A DNA stretch of 64,000 nucleotides from DAIMFL01 sp964372215 (GTDB taxonomy: Bacteria; Pseudomonadota; Alphaproteobacteria; Dongiales; Dongiaceae), in contig CAYJQC010000001.1 of the NCBI GenBank assembly GCA_964372215.1, positions 204,006 to 268,005 of the forward strand. Reading direction: 5' to 3'. Position 1 is the first letter of the stretch, and every line of letters begins with the position of its first letter. The notes under the pieces were generated by a model. That model ran no database searches, had not been told where the DNA came from, and saw only the letters and a list, made by a program, of their open reading frames with translations. Shown piece after piece: positions 45,381 to 54,315 of this stretch. The translations under genes and the position numbers were made by a program.

Positions 45381-46508
45381 TCAGTCCGCGGGCAGGTCGG
45401 TGCGGGTCGCGGCCTCGATCGCGGCGAGGCGCTTGTCGAGTTCGCCAAGCCTGTCGTTCATCCGGCCGAGCCGCCGTATGTTGCGGAACTGGCGGAAGAA
45501 CTCGTCGCGCGCCATCGCCGGCTGGCCGACATAGATGCCGCCGGCCGGCAGGTCGCCGACCACGCCGCCATAGGCCAGCACGATGCTGTCGTCGCCGAGC
45601 GACGCGTGATCGGCCATCCCGGCGCCGCCGGCCATCACCACCCGGTCGCCGATCCGCGCACTGCCGGAGATGCCGACATTGCCGCAGATCAGGCAGTTCT
45701 CGCCGATCGTCACGTTGTGGGCGACCAACACGAGATTGTCGATCTTGGTGCCCCGGCCGATCGTGGTGGCGCCGATCGTGCCGCGATCGATGGTGCTGCC
45801 GGCGCCGATCTCGACCTCGTCGCCCAGCCGCACGGTGCCCAGCGACGGGATGCGGGCGATCGCGGTGTTCTGTGCCTCGATCCGGCCGGTCCGGCGCGCG
45901 GTCTCGACGCTGCCCGGTTCGGGCGTGGCATAGCTGAACCCGTCGGCGCCCAGGCTCACATTGTGCTGGAGGATGACCCGGTCACCCATGGTAACCCGCT
46001 CGCCGATCCGGCATCCCGGGTGGATCCGGCACAGGCTGCCGATGCGGGCCTCGGCGCCGATGGTGACATGGGCCATCACCACGGAACCATGTCCGATCCG
46101 GGCGCCGGGGCCGACATAGACGAACGGGCCGATCGAGACATGCTCGCCGAGCCCTGCGGTGGGATCGACCACGGCGCTCGGGTGGATGCCGGGCGGCGCA
46201 TGATGCGGGGTCTCGAACAGCGCGAGCAGCCGGGCGAGCGCGTGGCGCGACCAGTCGACCGCGACATAGCCGGCCAGCGCCGGCGGCGGCGCGCTGCCGG
46301 CCGCGACCACCGCCGTCCGGGCGGCGGAGCCGGCGAGCGCGCCGAACGCGTCCTGCTCGACGGCCAGCGCCAGATCCTCGGCACCCTCGGCGGCGGCCGG
46401 ATGAACCACCCGGCGCAGGACCATGGCACCATCGCCCGCGAGCTCGCCGGCAAGTGCGTCTGCGACTTCCGCCAGGGTGCGGGTCGGGCAAGGAGCCAAG
46501 GGAGCCAT
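45381..46508 (-). CDS. lpxD: UDP-3-O-acylglucosamine N-acyltransferase (LpxD), stand-alone
   Basis: A 375-residue left-handed beta-helix acyltransferase of lipid A synthesis. The N-terminal domain (about 1-110) is followed by hexapeptide repeats (about 110-310, e.g. IHPSAVVDPTAGLGEHVSIGPFVYVGPGARIG) with the catalytic His in NLVLVAHNVTIGEN, and a C-terminal helix. It starts at ATG 46508. It is not in the usual bamA-lpxD-fabZ-lpxA order, so it may be a second copy or a relocated gene. Neighbours are unrelated. Confidence 0.9.
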   Translation of the reverse strand: MAPLAPCPTRTLAEVADALAGELAGDGAMVLRRVVHPAAAEGAEDLALAVEQDAFGALAGSAARTAVVAAGSAPPPALAGYVAVDWSRHALARLLALFETPHHAPPGIHPSAVVDPTAGLGEHVSIGPFVYVGPGARIGHGSVVMAHVTIGAEARIGSLCRIHPGCRIGERVTMGDRVILQHNVSLGADGFSYATPEPGSVETARRTGRIEAQNTAIARIPSLGTVRLGDEVEIGAGSTIDRGTIGATTIGRGTKIDNLVLVAHNVTIGENCLICGNVGISGSARIGDRVVMAGGAGMADHASLGDDSIVLAYGGVVGDLPAGGIYVGQPAMARDEFFRQFRNIRRLGRMNDRLGELDKRLAAIEAATRTDLPAD

Positions 46509-46631
46509 GCGGGCTTCAGGGTGTCATAAGCGCCGGCTCGCGGCAAAGCGGAACCGACGTGCCTGGGACCGGCGGGAGGGCAGCCTCCGGCAGCCGCTGG
46601 TCGCGCCCGCCGGAGAGCCCGCGGCGACGGG

Positions 46632-47027
46632 TCAGTCGTCCTGTTCGACGCCGAGGATTGCGCCGCTCCGCGCGTCGAGGTGCAACTTGATCGGGACGCC
46701 CGCCTGGTTGCGCGCAGAGACCTCGTAGCGCAGGCCCTCGCGCTCGAACTCGCTGATCTCGCCATAGCCTTCGGCGCGCAGGCGGACCTGGAGCTGCTCG
46801 AGCGACATCAGCCCGGTGCCGCCCGGCATGCCCTGCTGCACTTGCTCGGCGTACTCGCTGCGAATCTGCTCCCGGGACTCGACCCGGGCCTTGCCGCCGG
46901 GCGCGGCGCCGCCAGCGCCTCCGCCGTTTCCGTGTCCTCCGGCGACGGCTGCGGTGGCCGTCGCTGCGGCGATCAGCGCGGTCAGTCCGGCAGCGGCGGC
47001 GCGCTTTGTGAAGAAGTTGTGCATCAT
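46632..47027 (-). CDS. Exported PepSY-domain protein
   Basis: A 131-residue protein with a signal peptide (MMHNFFTKRAAAAGLTALIAAATATAAVAG), then a Gly/Ala-rich linker and a PepSY-type domain (LMSLEQLQVRLRAEGYGEISEFEREGLRYEVSARNQAGVPIKLHLDARSGAILG). ATG 47027 is preceded by AGGAGA. It is divergent from a second PepSY gene and its two-component genes. PepSY proteins inhibit proteases or tune sensor kinases in the periplasm; which applies here is unknown. Confidence 0.8.
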   Translation of the reverse strand: MMHNFFTKRAAAAGLTALIAAATATAAVAGGHGNGGGAGGAAPGGKARVESREQIRSEYAEQVQQGMPGGTGLMSLEQLQVRLRAEGYGEISEFEREGLRYEVSARNQAGVPIKLHLDARSGAILGVEQDD

Positions 47028-47148
47028 TGTCTCCTGTCGTTGGCAGGCTCCAGCGGCCCGATCGGCAGACTGTGCCGCAGGCCGGCTGAAGCCAGGCTGA
47101 GTCGGCGCTTCAGCCTCGTTTCAGCTTGCCCGGCGCAGGATCCGGATC

Positions 47149-47619
47149 ATGCGACCGTACCTCCATCTGCCGTCCGTCTGGCGCCGAGGCTGCGCAGGGC
47201 TCGTGCTGCTCGCCGTCGCATCGGGCGGCGGAGCGGCGCGCGCCGATGACGACGACGCAGCCGAGTCGGTGCTGGCACGCGGTGCGGTCGCGCCGCCGGC
47301 CGCGCTGTTCGAGCGTATTGCCGACGATTTCGGGGGCCAAGTCCTGAAGCTCGAACTGGAGCATGAGGAAGGCGATCGCATCTGGGTCTATGAAGTGAAG
47401 CTGCTGCTGGCCGACGGCCAGGTGATCAAGGTCGCGTATGATGCGGTGACGTTGGAGGTTCTCAAGGTGGCAGGACCCCGCGATCGGGCCGACGGCTCGG
47501 ACGACGACTCGGACGACGACGGCGGTGCGCCGTCGCAGGGGAACCAAGGCGGGCAGGGAGCGGCGGGAAATGCGGGTTCTCCTGGTCGAGGACGATCGTC
47601 AGCTGGCGCGCCAGATTGA
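47149..47619 (+). CDS. Exported PepSY-domain protein with acidic-glycine tail
   Basis: A 156-residue protein. The signal peptide is MRPYLHLPSVWRRGCAGLVL up to ARADDDD, then a PepSY-type domain (FERIADDFGGQVLKLELEHEEGDRIWVYEVKLLLADGQVIKVAYDAVTLEVL) and a low-complexity Asp/Gly/Ser tail after about residue 115. It starts at ATG 47149. Its last 50 bp overlap the next gene in another frame, so the response regulator and kinase behind it form one unit with it. It probably reports a periplasmic signal. Confidence 0.75.
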   Translation: MRPYLHLPSVWRRGCAGLVLLAVASGGGAARADDDDAAESVLARGAVAPPAALFERIADDFGGQVLKLELEHEEGDRIWVYEVKLLLADGQVIKVAYDAVTLEVLKVAGPRDRADGSDDDSDDDGGAPSQGNQGGQGAAGNAGSPGRGRSSAGAPD

Positions 47620-48253
47620 GTCGGCGCTGGTCCGCGCCGGCTATGTCGTGGATGCCGCGTCCGACGGCGAGGAGGGGCGTTTTCTCGGCGACACCGAGCC
47701 CTATGACGCGGTCATCCTCGATCTCGGCCTGCCGAAGGTTGATGGCTTGGCGGTGCTGTCCGACTGGCGCCGCGCCGGCCGCGCCATGCCGGTCCTCATC
47801 CTCACCGCGCGCGGCACCTGGCGAGAGAAGGTGACCGGGTTGCGCGCCGGCGCCGATGATTACCTCGCCAAGCCGTTCGAGATCGAGGAGCTGGTCGCTC
47901 GCATCGAGGCGCTGATCCGGCGCGGCGCTGGCCAAGTCCGGCCGGTGCTGCGGTCCGGCCGGGTCAGCTTGGACCCGGCGTCCGGGCGGGTGACTTTCGA
48001 CGGCGCACCGGTCGAGCTCACCGCGCTCGAGTACCGCACGCTCTCCTACCTGCTGCACCATGCCGGCAGGATCGTCTCCAAGACCGAGTTGACCGAGCAC
48101 ATCTATGCCCAGGACTTCGACCGCGACTCGAATGTCATCGAGGTCCTCATCAACCGCCTGCGCAAGAAGTTCGATCCGGCGCTGATCCGCACCCATCGCG
48201 GTCAGGGCTATCAGCTGGTTGCGCCGAGCGAGGGCGGCGGCGATGGCGCGTAG
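47570..48253 (+). CDS. OmpR/PhoB-family response regulator
   Basis: A 227-residue response regulator. Receiver Asp51 lies in AVILDLGLPKVDG and Lys near ADDYLAKPF; the C-terminal winged helix (about 130-225) ends with HRGQGYQLV. ATG 47570 follows GGGAGCGGCGGGAA; the frame is open upstream but that part overlaps the PepSY gene. It overlaps the kinase start by 11 bp. It is the cytoplasmic half of the PepSY-linked two-component system. Confidence 0.93.
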   Translation: MRVLLVEDDRQLARQIESALVRAGYVVDAASDGEEGRFLGDTEPYDAVILDLGLPKVDGLAVLSDWRRAGRAMPVLILTARGTWREKVTGLRAGADDYLAKPFEIEELVARIEALIRRGAGQVRPVLRSGRVSLDPASGRVTFDGAPVELTALEYRTLSYLLHHAGRIVSKTELTEHIYAQDFDRDSNVIEVLINRLRKKFDPALIRTHRGQGYQLVAPSEGGGDGA

Positions 48254-49568
48254 ATCCCTGCGGCTTCGGCTGGCGCTGGCCTCGAGCCTGTGGATCGCCA
48301 TCACCCTGGCGATCGCAGGAATCCTGCTGCTGTTGCTGTTCCGCGACCATATCGAGCGGCGGTTCGACGCCCAGCTCCACGATCACATGGAGGAACTGAT
48401 CGCCGCGAGCGAGCCGGCGGGCACCGAGTTCGCCTTGACCTGGCGGCCGTCCGATCCGCGCTTCGCCCTGCCTGGATCGGGCTGGTACTGGCAGATCCTG
48501 CGCGACGGCCGGACGGTGGCCAAGTCGGAATCGCTGCGCTACGGCGATCTCGAGCTTGCCGCCGCGGAACCGGCGGGGGCCGCTGCCGGGCTGGGGCCGC
48601 TCGGCGAGGCGCTGCGCCTGCGCTGGCAGGACATCAACCTGCCCGATCTCGCCGGGAAATTCCGCTACGTCGTCGCCGGCCCGACCGCCGACATCGCCGC
48701 CGACGTCCGGGCGTTTGCCGCCAAGCTGGCGCTGACCCTGGCGGCGCTCGGCGTCGGCGCGGTGCTCACCGTGCTCGTGCAGATCCGCTTCGGGTTGCAG
48801 CCACTCGATCTGCTGCGCCGCGGCGTTGCCGCGGTGCGTGCCGGGCGGGCCGAGCGGCTCGCAGACGATGTCCCGGCAGAAGTCCGGCCGCTGGTCAGCG
48901 AGATCAACGAGCTGCTCGACCACAGCGCTGCCTTGATCGAGCGCGCCCGCGGCGGCGCCGGCGACCTCGCCCACGCCCTGAAGACGCCGCTGGCCGTGAT
49001 CCGCAACGAAGCGGCGGCTGTCGGCGGTCCCCAAGGCGCGGTGTTGCGCGAGCAAGTCGCGGCGCTCGACGGCCATGTCGAGCGCTATCTGTCGCGCGCC
49101 CGTTCGGCCGGTGCCGCGGCCGCTGTCGGGACCCGTACATTGCTCGGGCCGGTGCTCGAGGACCTGCGGTTCTCCCTGGCGCGGCTCCATGGCGGGCGCG
49201 GCCTGACCATCGAGGTCGACCGGATCGATGGCCTCGCCTTTCGCGGCGACGCCCAGGATCTCGAGGAGATGCTGGGCAACCTGATCGACAATGCCTGCAA
49301 GTGGGCGCGGACCCGGGTGCGGGTCGAGGCGCGGCTTGCCGGAGATCGCCTGTTGGTCGCCGTCGACGATGACGGGCCGGGGATACCGCCGACTGCGCGC
49401 GCGGCGGCGCTCGCCCGCGGCGGCCGGCTCGACGAAACGGTGCCCGGAAGCGGCCTCGGGCTGGCGATCGTGGGCGACCTCGTGGGATTCCACCGCGGCA
49501 CGCTGCGGCTCGACGACTCTCCGCTCGGCGGCCTGCGCGCGGTGCTCGATCTGCCGGCCGCGCCATGA
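48243..49568 (+). CDS. PhoQ-like sensor histidine kinase
   Basis: A 441-residue kinase starting at ATG 48243. TM segments at about 11-33 and 159-182 frame a periplasmic domain of some 125 residues. A HAMP-like region follows, then HisKA with H244 in GDLAHALKTPLAVI, the PhoQ-type variant of the motif. HATPase boxes are NLIDNACKW, DDDGPGIP and GSGLGLAIV. It overlaps the regulator gene and should phosphorylate it. With two PepSY proteins next to it, a periplasmic peptide, metal or stress signal is plausible; that is inference. Confidence 0.92.
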   Translation: MARRSLRLRLALASSLWIAITLAIAGILLLLLFRDHIERRFDAQLHDHMEELIAASEPAGTEFALTWRPSDPRFALPGSGWYWQILRDGRTVAKSESLRYGDLELAAAEPAGAAAGLGPLGEALRLRWQDINLPDLAGKFRYVVAGPTADIAADVRAFAAKLALTLAALGVGAVLTVLVQIRFGLQPLDLLRRGVAAVRAGRAERLADDVPAEVRPLVSEINELLDHSAALIERARGGAGDLAHALKTPLAVIRNEAAAVGGPQGAVLREQVAALDGHVERYLSRARSAGAAAAVGTRTLLGPVLEDLRFSLARLHGGRGLTIEVDRIDGLAFRGDAQDLEEMLGNLIDNACKWARTRVRVEARLAGDRLLVAVDDDGPGIPPTARAAALARGGRLDETVPGSGLGLAIVGDLVGFHRGTLRLDDSPLGGLRAVLDLPAAP

Positions 49569-49687
49569 TCGGCGCGGATCGGCTCGATCGCCCCGGCGCA
49601 CCGGCTTAAGACTCGTTAAGCGGTGCTGGCACGGCGGTTGCTTGGTTGAAGCGACCTCTTGCAACGACCTGACCCGGGAGCCGCCCG

Positions 49688-50239
49688 ATGGCGCTCGACT
49701 CGACCGACTTGTCCCTGCTTCCGGATCCGGCCCGCGGCCCCGGCAAAACGGCGGCCCGCGGCGCGGGCCTTGGGGCCGGGCGGCGCCTGGAGAGCGCCCT
49801 GCCGGCGCCCGATCCCGAGGTATTTCTTGCCCGCCTCGGGCAGGAGTTGCCTGCCGCGCTGTGCGCCCGGGGGATCGCCAGCGGACCGCCGGTGCGGCTG
49901 GTGCTGGAGGCGAACGGCGCGATCTCGGTGCTGCCGCCGGACCATCCGTGGCGCGTCGCGATCGAGCAGCTGCTCGCCGAACGTCCCGACCTGGCCGCGT
50001 ATCTCGTCGACGCCGACCGCGCCGAGCGGCTGCGTCAGCGCATGGCCGCCGCGACCGGCGCCTGGCGCGGCCTGGGCGAAGCGATTCCGGCCCTGCGCGC
50101 CGCCAGCCATGGCCGGGTCATGGGCAGCCTGCGGGTGCTCGACAGCTACCGCTTCACCGTCGCGGTGTCGCCGACCGGGATCGCGGCCCAGTTTATCGAT
50201 CGCAGCGGCAATGCCGCGACGCTGCCGTCCTTCGGCTGA
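49688..50239 (+). CDS. Conserved hypothetical protein, unknown
   Basis: A 183-residue protein starting at ATG 49688 after GGGAGCCGCC. It is mainly helical, soluble by eye and has no named domain; it ends SYRFTVAVSPTGIAAQFIDRSGNAATLPSF, a possible beta-rich tail. It is convergent with the CaiD-like gene. Its codon and base use look like neighbours. I do not recognise a function. Confidence 0.6.
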   Translation: MALDSTDLSLLPDPARGPGKTAARGAGLGAGRRLESALPAPDPEVFLARLGQELPAALCARGIASGPPVRLVLEANGAISVLPPDHPWRVAIEQLLAERPDLAAYLVDADRAERLRQRMAAATGAWRGLGEAIPALRAASHGRVMGSLRVLDSYRFTVAVSPTGIAAQFIDRSGNAATLPSFG

Positions 50240-50260
50240 GATTTCCGCCCGCCTGCGACG

Positions 50261-51049
50261 CTATTTTCCCTGCCACACCGGCGGGCGCTTCTCGGCAAAG
50301 GCGCGCGGGCCTTCCCTGGCGTCTTCCGACGCCAGCATGCGGTCGTACTCGGCGATCCGTCCGCCACGCATCTCGGCATAGGCGGCCTCGATCGAGAGCT
50401 GGCGGGTCGCCGCCACCACCGCCTTGATGGTCTGCGCCGACAGTGGCGCGGCGGCGAGCACGCGGCCGGCGAGTTCGCGCGCCGAGACCATCAGCTCGCC
50501 CGGTGGGACCACGCGATTGACCAGGCCATGGGTGAGGGCCTCGGCGGCGCCCATGCGCCGGCCGGTCAGCATCATCTCCATGGCCAGCGCGTGGGGCAGG
50601 CGGCGCGGCAGGCGGATGACACCGCCGGCATCGGGGATGATGCCGATCAGGGCCTCGGGCAGGAAGAACTCGGCATGGCCAGCGGCGACCACCAGATCGC
50701 AGGCGAGCGTCAGCTCGAAACCGCCGCCGGCGGCGAGCCCGTTGACCGCGGCGATGACCGGCTTGTTCAGGTCGAACAGCTCGGTCAACCCGGCGAAACC
50801 GCCGACGCCGTAGTCCTGCACCTCGCCGCCAGCGGCCGACTTCAGATCCCATCCGGCGGAGAAGAATCGCTCGCCGGCGGCGGTGAAGATCGCGACCCGC
50901 GCCTGCGGATCGTCGCGGAAGGCGGCGAAGGCCGCGCCCATGGCCCGGCTGGTCGCGGCGTCGATCGCGTTGGCCTTGGGCCGGTCGAGGGTGATTTCGT
51001 GAACCGCGCCGCGCCTGGCGACGCGGACCGCGCTGGCTTGCCCGCTCAT
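50261..51049 (-). CDS. caiD: Crotonobetainyl-CoA hydratase-like enzyme (CaiD type)
   Basis: A 262-residue crotonase-fold protein, very similar throughout to E. coli CaiD: EITLDRPKANAIDA, RFFSAGWDLKSAAGGE, GGFAGLTELFDLNKPVIAAVNG, MTGRRMGAAEAL-like and the ending FAEKRPPVWQG. Catalytic glutamates fall at E112 and E132, the CaiD positions. It starts at ATG 51049. CaiD hydrates crotonobetainyl-CoA to carnitinyl-CoA. It faces the SDR and acyl-CoA ligase genes, which could form an acyl-CoA or carnitine pathway. Confidence 0.85.
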   Translation of the reverse strand: MSGQASAVRVARRGAVHEITLDRPKANAIDAATSRAMGAAFAAFRDDPQARVAIFTAAGERFFSAGWDLKSAAGGEVQDYGVGGFAGLTELFDLNKPVIAAVNGLAAGGGFELTLACDLVVAAGHAEFFLPEALIGIIPDAGGVIRLPRRLPHALAMEMMLTGRRMGAAEALTHGLVNRVVPPGELMVSARELAGRVLAAAPLSAQTIKAVVAATRQLSIEAAYAEMRGGRIAEYDRMLASEDAREGPRAFAEKRPPVWQGK

Positions 51050-51306
51050 GCTTCGTCTCCTGCAAGATGCTGCGGCATCCTGCGGGGGCGGGATCGAAAC
51101 CGTCAATCGGCACGGCCGCGCGCTTCTTTGGGCGCCGGCGGATCGGGCGGCTGGTAGCCGATCCGCGCGCGGTCCGCCCCGCATGCCGAAGCGGCCACGG
51201 CTTGCCAGCGCGGGCCCGAGCCGCCATAAATCCGCCGGCACCGGAGTCCGCCGGCCGTTCGCCCGGCCGGCCCGGCCGGCCGCCCATCGCAACGCGGAAC
51301 CTGCCG

Positions 51307-52095
51307 ATGACCGAATCCGAGATCTTCGCGCCCGGCCTGCTTGCCGGCCGGACCGCGCTGGTGACCGGCGGGGCCACCGGCATCGGATTGGCGATCGCCC
51401 GCGAGCTCGGCGGCCTGGGCGCGCGCATCGTGATCGCGGCGCGCGACGTCGAACGGCTGGAGGCCGCCGCCGGTGCGCTGCGCGCGCGTGGCATCGAGGT
51501 CTTTGCCCACCCCGTCAACATCCGTCGCGAGGACGAGGTCGAGACGCTGTTCCATGCGGTCGACCAGCATGTCGGCCTGCCCGACATCCTCGTGAACAAC
51601 GCCGGCGGCCAGTTCAGCGCGCCCGCCCTCGACATCACGCCCAACGGGTTTCGCGCCGTCGTCGACCTCAATCTCAACGGCACCTGGCTGATGAGCCGGG
51701 CCTTCGCCACCCGGGTCGTCGCCGCCGGCGAGTCCGGCCGGATCGTCAACATCGTGATGTCGCTGTTCAGCGGCACGCCGGGCATGGTGCATTCCGGAGC
51801 GGCGCGCGCCGGGGTCATCAACATGACCAAGACCCTGGCGGTGGAATGGGGCCGGCACGGCATCACCGTGAATGCGATCGCGCCCGGCACCATCGATACC
51901 GAGGGCCTGCTGCAATACGACGCGGCCGAGATGGAAGCCGGGGTCGAGCGCCAGCCGATCAAGCGCATGGGCAGCGCCCGCGAGGTGGCGCTCGCGGCCG
52001 CCTATCTGGTGTCGCCGGCCGGCGACTTCATCAGCGGCACCACGCTCATCCTCGACGGCGGCGCCCACCTGATGGGCGCCGCCGCCTCGGCGTGA
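51307..52095 (+). CDS. SDR oxidoreductase, 2,4-dienoyl-CoA reductase-like
   Basis: A 262-residue short-chain dehydrogenase. The nucleotide loop is TGGATGIGLAIARELG (about 20-35) and NNAGGQF follows. The usual YxxxK is missing: the site reads HSGAARAGVINMTK, so Tyr is replaced by Ser and Lys by Arg. The DECR-type signature VNAIAPGTIDTEGLL is present; peroxisomal dienoyl-CoA reductases also lack the Tyr. It starts at ATG 51307. A reductase of enoyl/dienoyl-CoA fits the CaiD-like and ligase neighbours, but the Lys-to-Arg change is unusual. Confidence 0.8.
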   Translation: MTESEIFAPGLLAGRTALVTGGATGIGLAIARELGGLGARIVIAARDVERLEAAAGALRARGIEVFAHPVNIRREDEVETLFHAVDQHVGLPDILVNNAGGQFSAPALDITPNGFRAVVDLNLNGTWLMSRAFATRVVAAGESGRIVNIVMSLFSGTPGMVHSGAARAGVINMTKTLAVEWGRHGITVNAIAPGTIDTEGLLQYDAAEMEAGVERQPIKRMGSAREVALAAAYLVSPAGDFISGTTLILDGGAHLMGAAASA

Positions 52096-52127
52096 CCGTG
52101 CCGTCCCGCCCGACCGGATTTCCGCCC

Positions 52128-54266
52128 ATGAATCTCACCCAGCCGCCGCCTGAAGCCGCACTCGAGGCGCGACGCCGGAGCAACCTGAAGCGGCTGTTGT
52201 CGCCGCGCCATGTGGCGTTCGTCGGCGGCCAGAGCGTGGTGGTTCCGATCGAGCTGTGCCGCAAGGCAGGCTTCGCGGGAGCCATCTGGGCGGTCAATCC
52301 GAAACACAAGGAACTCGCTGGAGTGCCTTGTTTTTCCAGCGTTTCAGAGCTGCCCGAGGCGCCGGACGCCAGCTTCATCGGGGTCCCGCGCGAGATCACC
52401 GTCGAAATCGTAAGGCAGCTCGCCGCCCGCGACGCCGGCGGCTGCGTCGCCTATGCCGCGGGCTTTGCCGAGGTCGGCGAGACGGCGCTGCAGGCTGCGC
52501 TGGTCGAGGCGGCCGGCGCGCTCGCCGTGGTCGGGCCGAATTGCTACGGCCTGCTCAACAACGTCGACGGAGTCGCGCTGTGGCCGTCGGGCTGGGGCGG
52601 CGGGCGGGTGGAGAAGGGTGTCGCCGTCATCGCCCAGAGCGGCAACATCGCGCTCAACCTGACCATGAACGAGCGGTCGGTGCCGCTGGCCTATGTGGTG
52701 AGCGCCGGCAACCAGGCCGTGCTCGGCATCGAGGACTACATCGCCGTGTTCGCCGAGGACCCGGCGGTCACGGCCATCGCGCTCTACATCGAAGGCCTCG
52801 CCGACGTGCCGGGCTTCAGCCGGGCCGCCGCCCTGGCGCTCGAACGCGGCGTGCCGATCGTGGCGTTGAAGGCTGGACGCTCGGCGCTCGGCGCCGAGCT
52901 GGCGCTGTCCCACACCAGTTCGCTGGCGGGCAACGATGCGCTCTACGATGCGCTGTTCGACCGGCTCGGCGTGATCCGCGTCGATTCGGTGCCGCAGCTC
53001 CTGGAGACCGTGAAATACCTGAGCGTCGCCGGCCCGCCGGCCGGCAACCGGCTCTGCGCCTTCACATGTTCGGGCGGCGACAGCCTGCTGGTGGCCGACG
53101 CGGCGGCGCGCAGCGGGGTCGAGCTGCCGGCGATGGCGCCGGATCAGGCGCGGGCGGTGCGCGCCATGCTGCCCGACTTCGCCAGCGTGATGAACCCGCT
53201 CGACTACAACGTGACACTGTGGGGCGACCGCGCGGCGCTGACCCGCTGTTTTTCCGCCGTTCTGGCGGCGAGCTTCGACGCCGGCATGCTGGTGATCGAT
53301 TTCCCCGCCAACGATCCGGAGGGGTACGCCTCGTGCGAGGCCGCGATCGACGCCGCCGCCGCCGCACAGCGCGCGACCGGGCGGCCAATGATGGTGACCA
53401 GTTCGCTGCCCGAGCTGCTGCCGGCCAGCGCCCGGGCCCGCATGGTCGCGGCCGGCGTCGCGCCGATGCAGGGCATCGACGAGGCGGTGGCGGCGTTCGC
53501 GGCGGCGGCTCGCTACGGCGCGGCCCGGTCGCGGGTGCGCGCCGCGCCGGGCGGCCCGGCGGCATTGCACCTGCCGGCGCTTCCCGCGCTGCCCGGCGGG
53601 CGGGCGTTGCTCGGCGAGCATGCCAGCAAGCAGCTGCTGGCGGCCCATGGCCTGACGGTGCCGCCGGCGCGGCTCGCCGATACCGGTGCCGCCGGCGCGG
53701 CGGCAGCCGCGCTCGGGTTTCCGGTGGCGCTGAAGCTGGCGGCCCCGGCGCTGGCCCACAAGACCGAGGCGGGTGCGGTGCGGTTGGAATTGAAGAACGA
53801 GTTGGAAGTGTCTGCGGCAATAGAGGAAATGCGCATCACCCTTGCCGCTCGAACGCCGCCGGTCGTGGCCGAATCGTTCCTGATCGAAGGGATGGCCGAG
53901 GCGCCGGTTGCCGAGCTCATCGTCGGCGTCACCCGCGATCCGCAGTTCGGCCTGGCGCTGGTGCTGGGGGCGGGCGGCGTGCTGGTGGAGATGGTCCGGG
54001 ACTCGGCGACCCTGCTGTTGCCGACCGATCGCGATGCCGTGGAGCGTGCCCTGGCCGGGCTGAAGATCGCGAAGCTGCTGGCCGGCTTTCGGGGCCGCGC
54101 CGCCGGCGACGTGGCGGCAGCGGTCGACGCGGTGCTGGCGGTCGCGGCATTTGCCGATGGCGAGCGCGACCGCCTGGTCGAGCTCGATATCAATCCGCTG
54201 TTCGTCCTGCCGGTCGGGCGAGGCGCCGTCGCGGTCGACGCGCTGATCGTGCGCGCCGCGGACTGA
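52128..54266 (+). CDS. NDP-forming acyl-CoA ligase (acetate-CoA ligase family)
   Basis: A 712-residue enzyme with a CoA-binding domain (about 25-140), two succinyl-CoA ligase-like domains with the phospho-His region in AIYIEG/LSHTSSLAGNDALYDALF, and a C-terminal ATP-grasp (about 480-700: ALKLAAPALAHKTEAGAVRLEL). Such enzymes form acyl-CoA with ATP or GTP and release NDP. The ATG 52128 is taken; an in-frame GTG at 52092 overlaps the SDR stop (GTGA). It should activate the acid that the SDR and CaiD-like enzymes process. Confidence 0.85.
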   Translation: MNLTQPPPEAALEARRRSNLKRLLSPRHVAFVGGQSVVVPIELCRKAGFAGAIWAVNPKHKELAGVPCFSSVSELPEAPDASFIGVPREITVEIVRQLAARDAGGCVAYAAGFAEVGETALQAALVEAAGALAVVGPNCYGLLNNVDGVALWPSGWGGGRVEKGVAVIAQSGNIALNLTMNERSVPLAYVVSAGNQAVLGIEDYIAVFAEDPAVTAIALYIEGLADVPGFSRAAALALERGVPIVALKAGRSALGAELALSHTSSLAGNDALYDALFDRLGVIRVDSVPQLLETVKYLSVAGPPAGNRLCAFTCSGGDSLLVADAAARSGVELPAMAPDQARAVRAMLPDFASVMNPLDYNVTLWGDRAALTRCFSAVLAASFDAGMLVIDFPANDPEGYASCEAAIDAAAAAQRATGRPMMVTSSLPELLPASARARMVAAGVAPMQGIDEAVAAFAAAARYGAARSRVRAAPGGPAALHLPALPALPGGRALLGEHASKQLLAAHGLTVPPARLADTGAAGAAAAALGFPVALKLAAPALAHKTEAGAVRLELKNELEVSAAIEEMRITLAARTPPVVAESFLIEGMAEAPVAELIVGVTRDPQFGLALVLGAGGVLVEMVRDSATLLLPTDRDAVERALAGLKIAKLLAGFRGRAAGDVAAAVDAVLAVAAFADGERDRLVELDINPLFVLPVGRGAVAVDALIVRAAD

Positions 54267-54315
54267 AGCGGGCCGGGCCGGCCGGCGCCGCCCAGGTCAG
54301 GTCATGCAATCCGAG

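Noticed and set aside
49606..49619. TTAA-N6-TTAA as a CtrA box
   Set aside because: The spacing is six, not seven, so it fails the pattern I used for the others.
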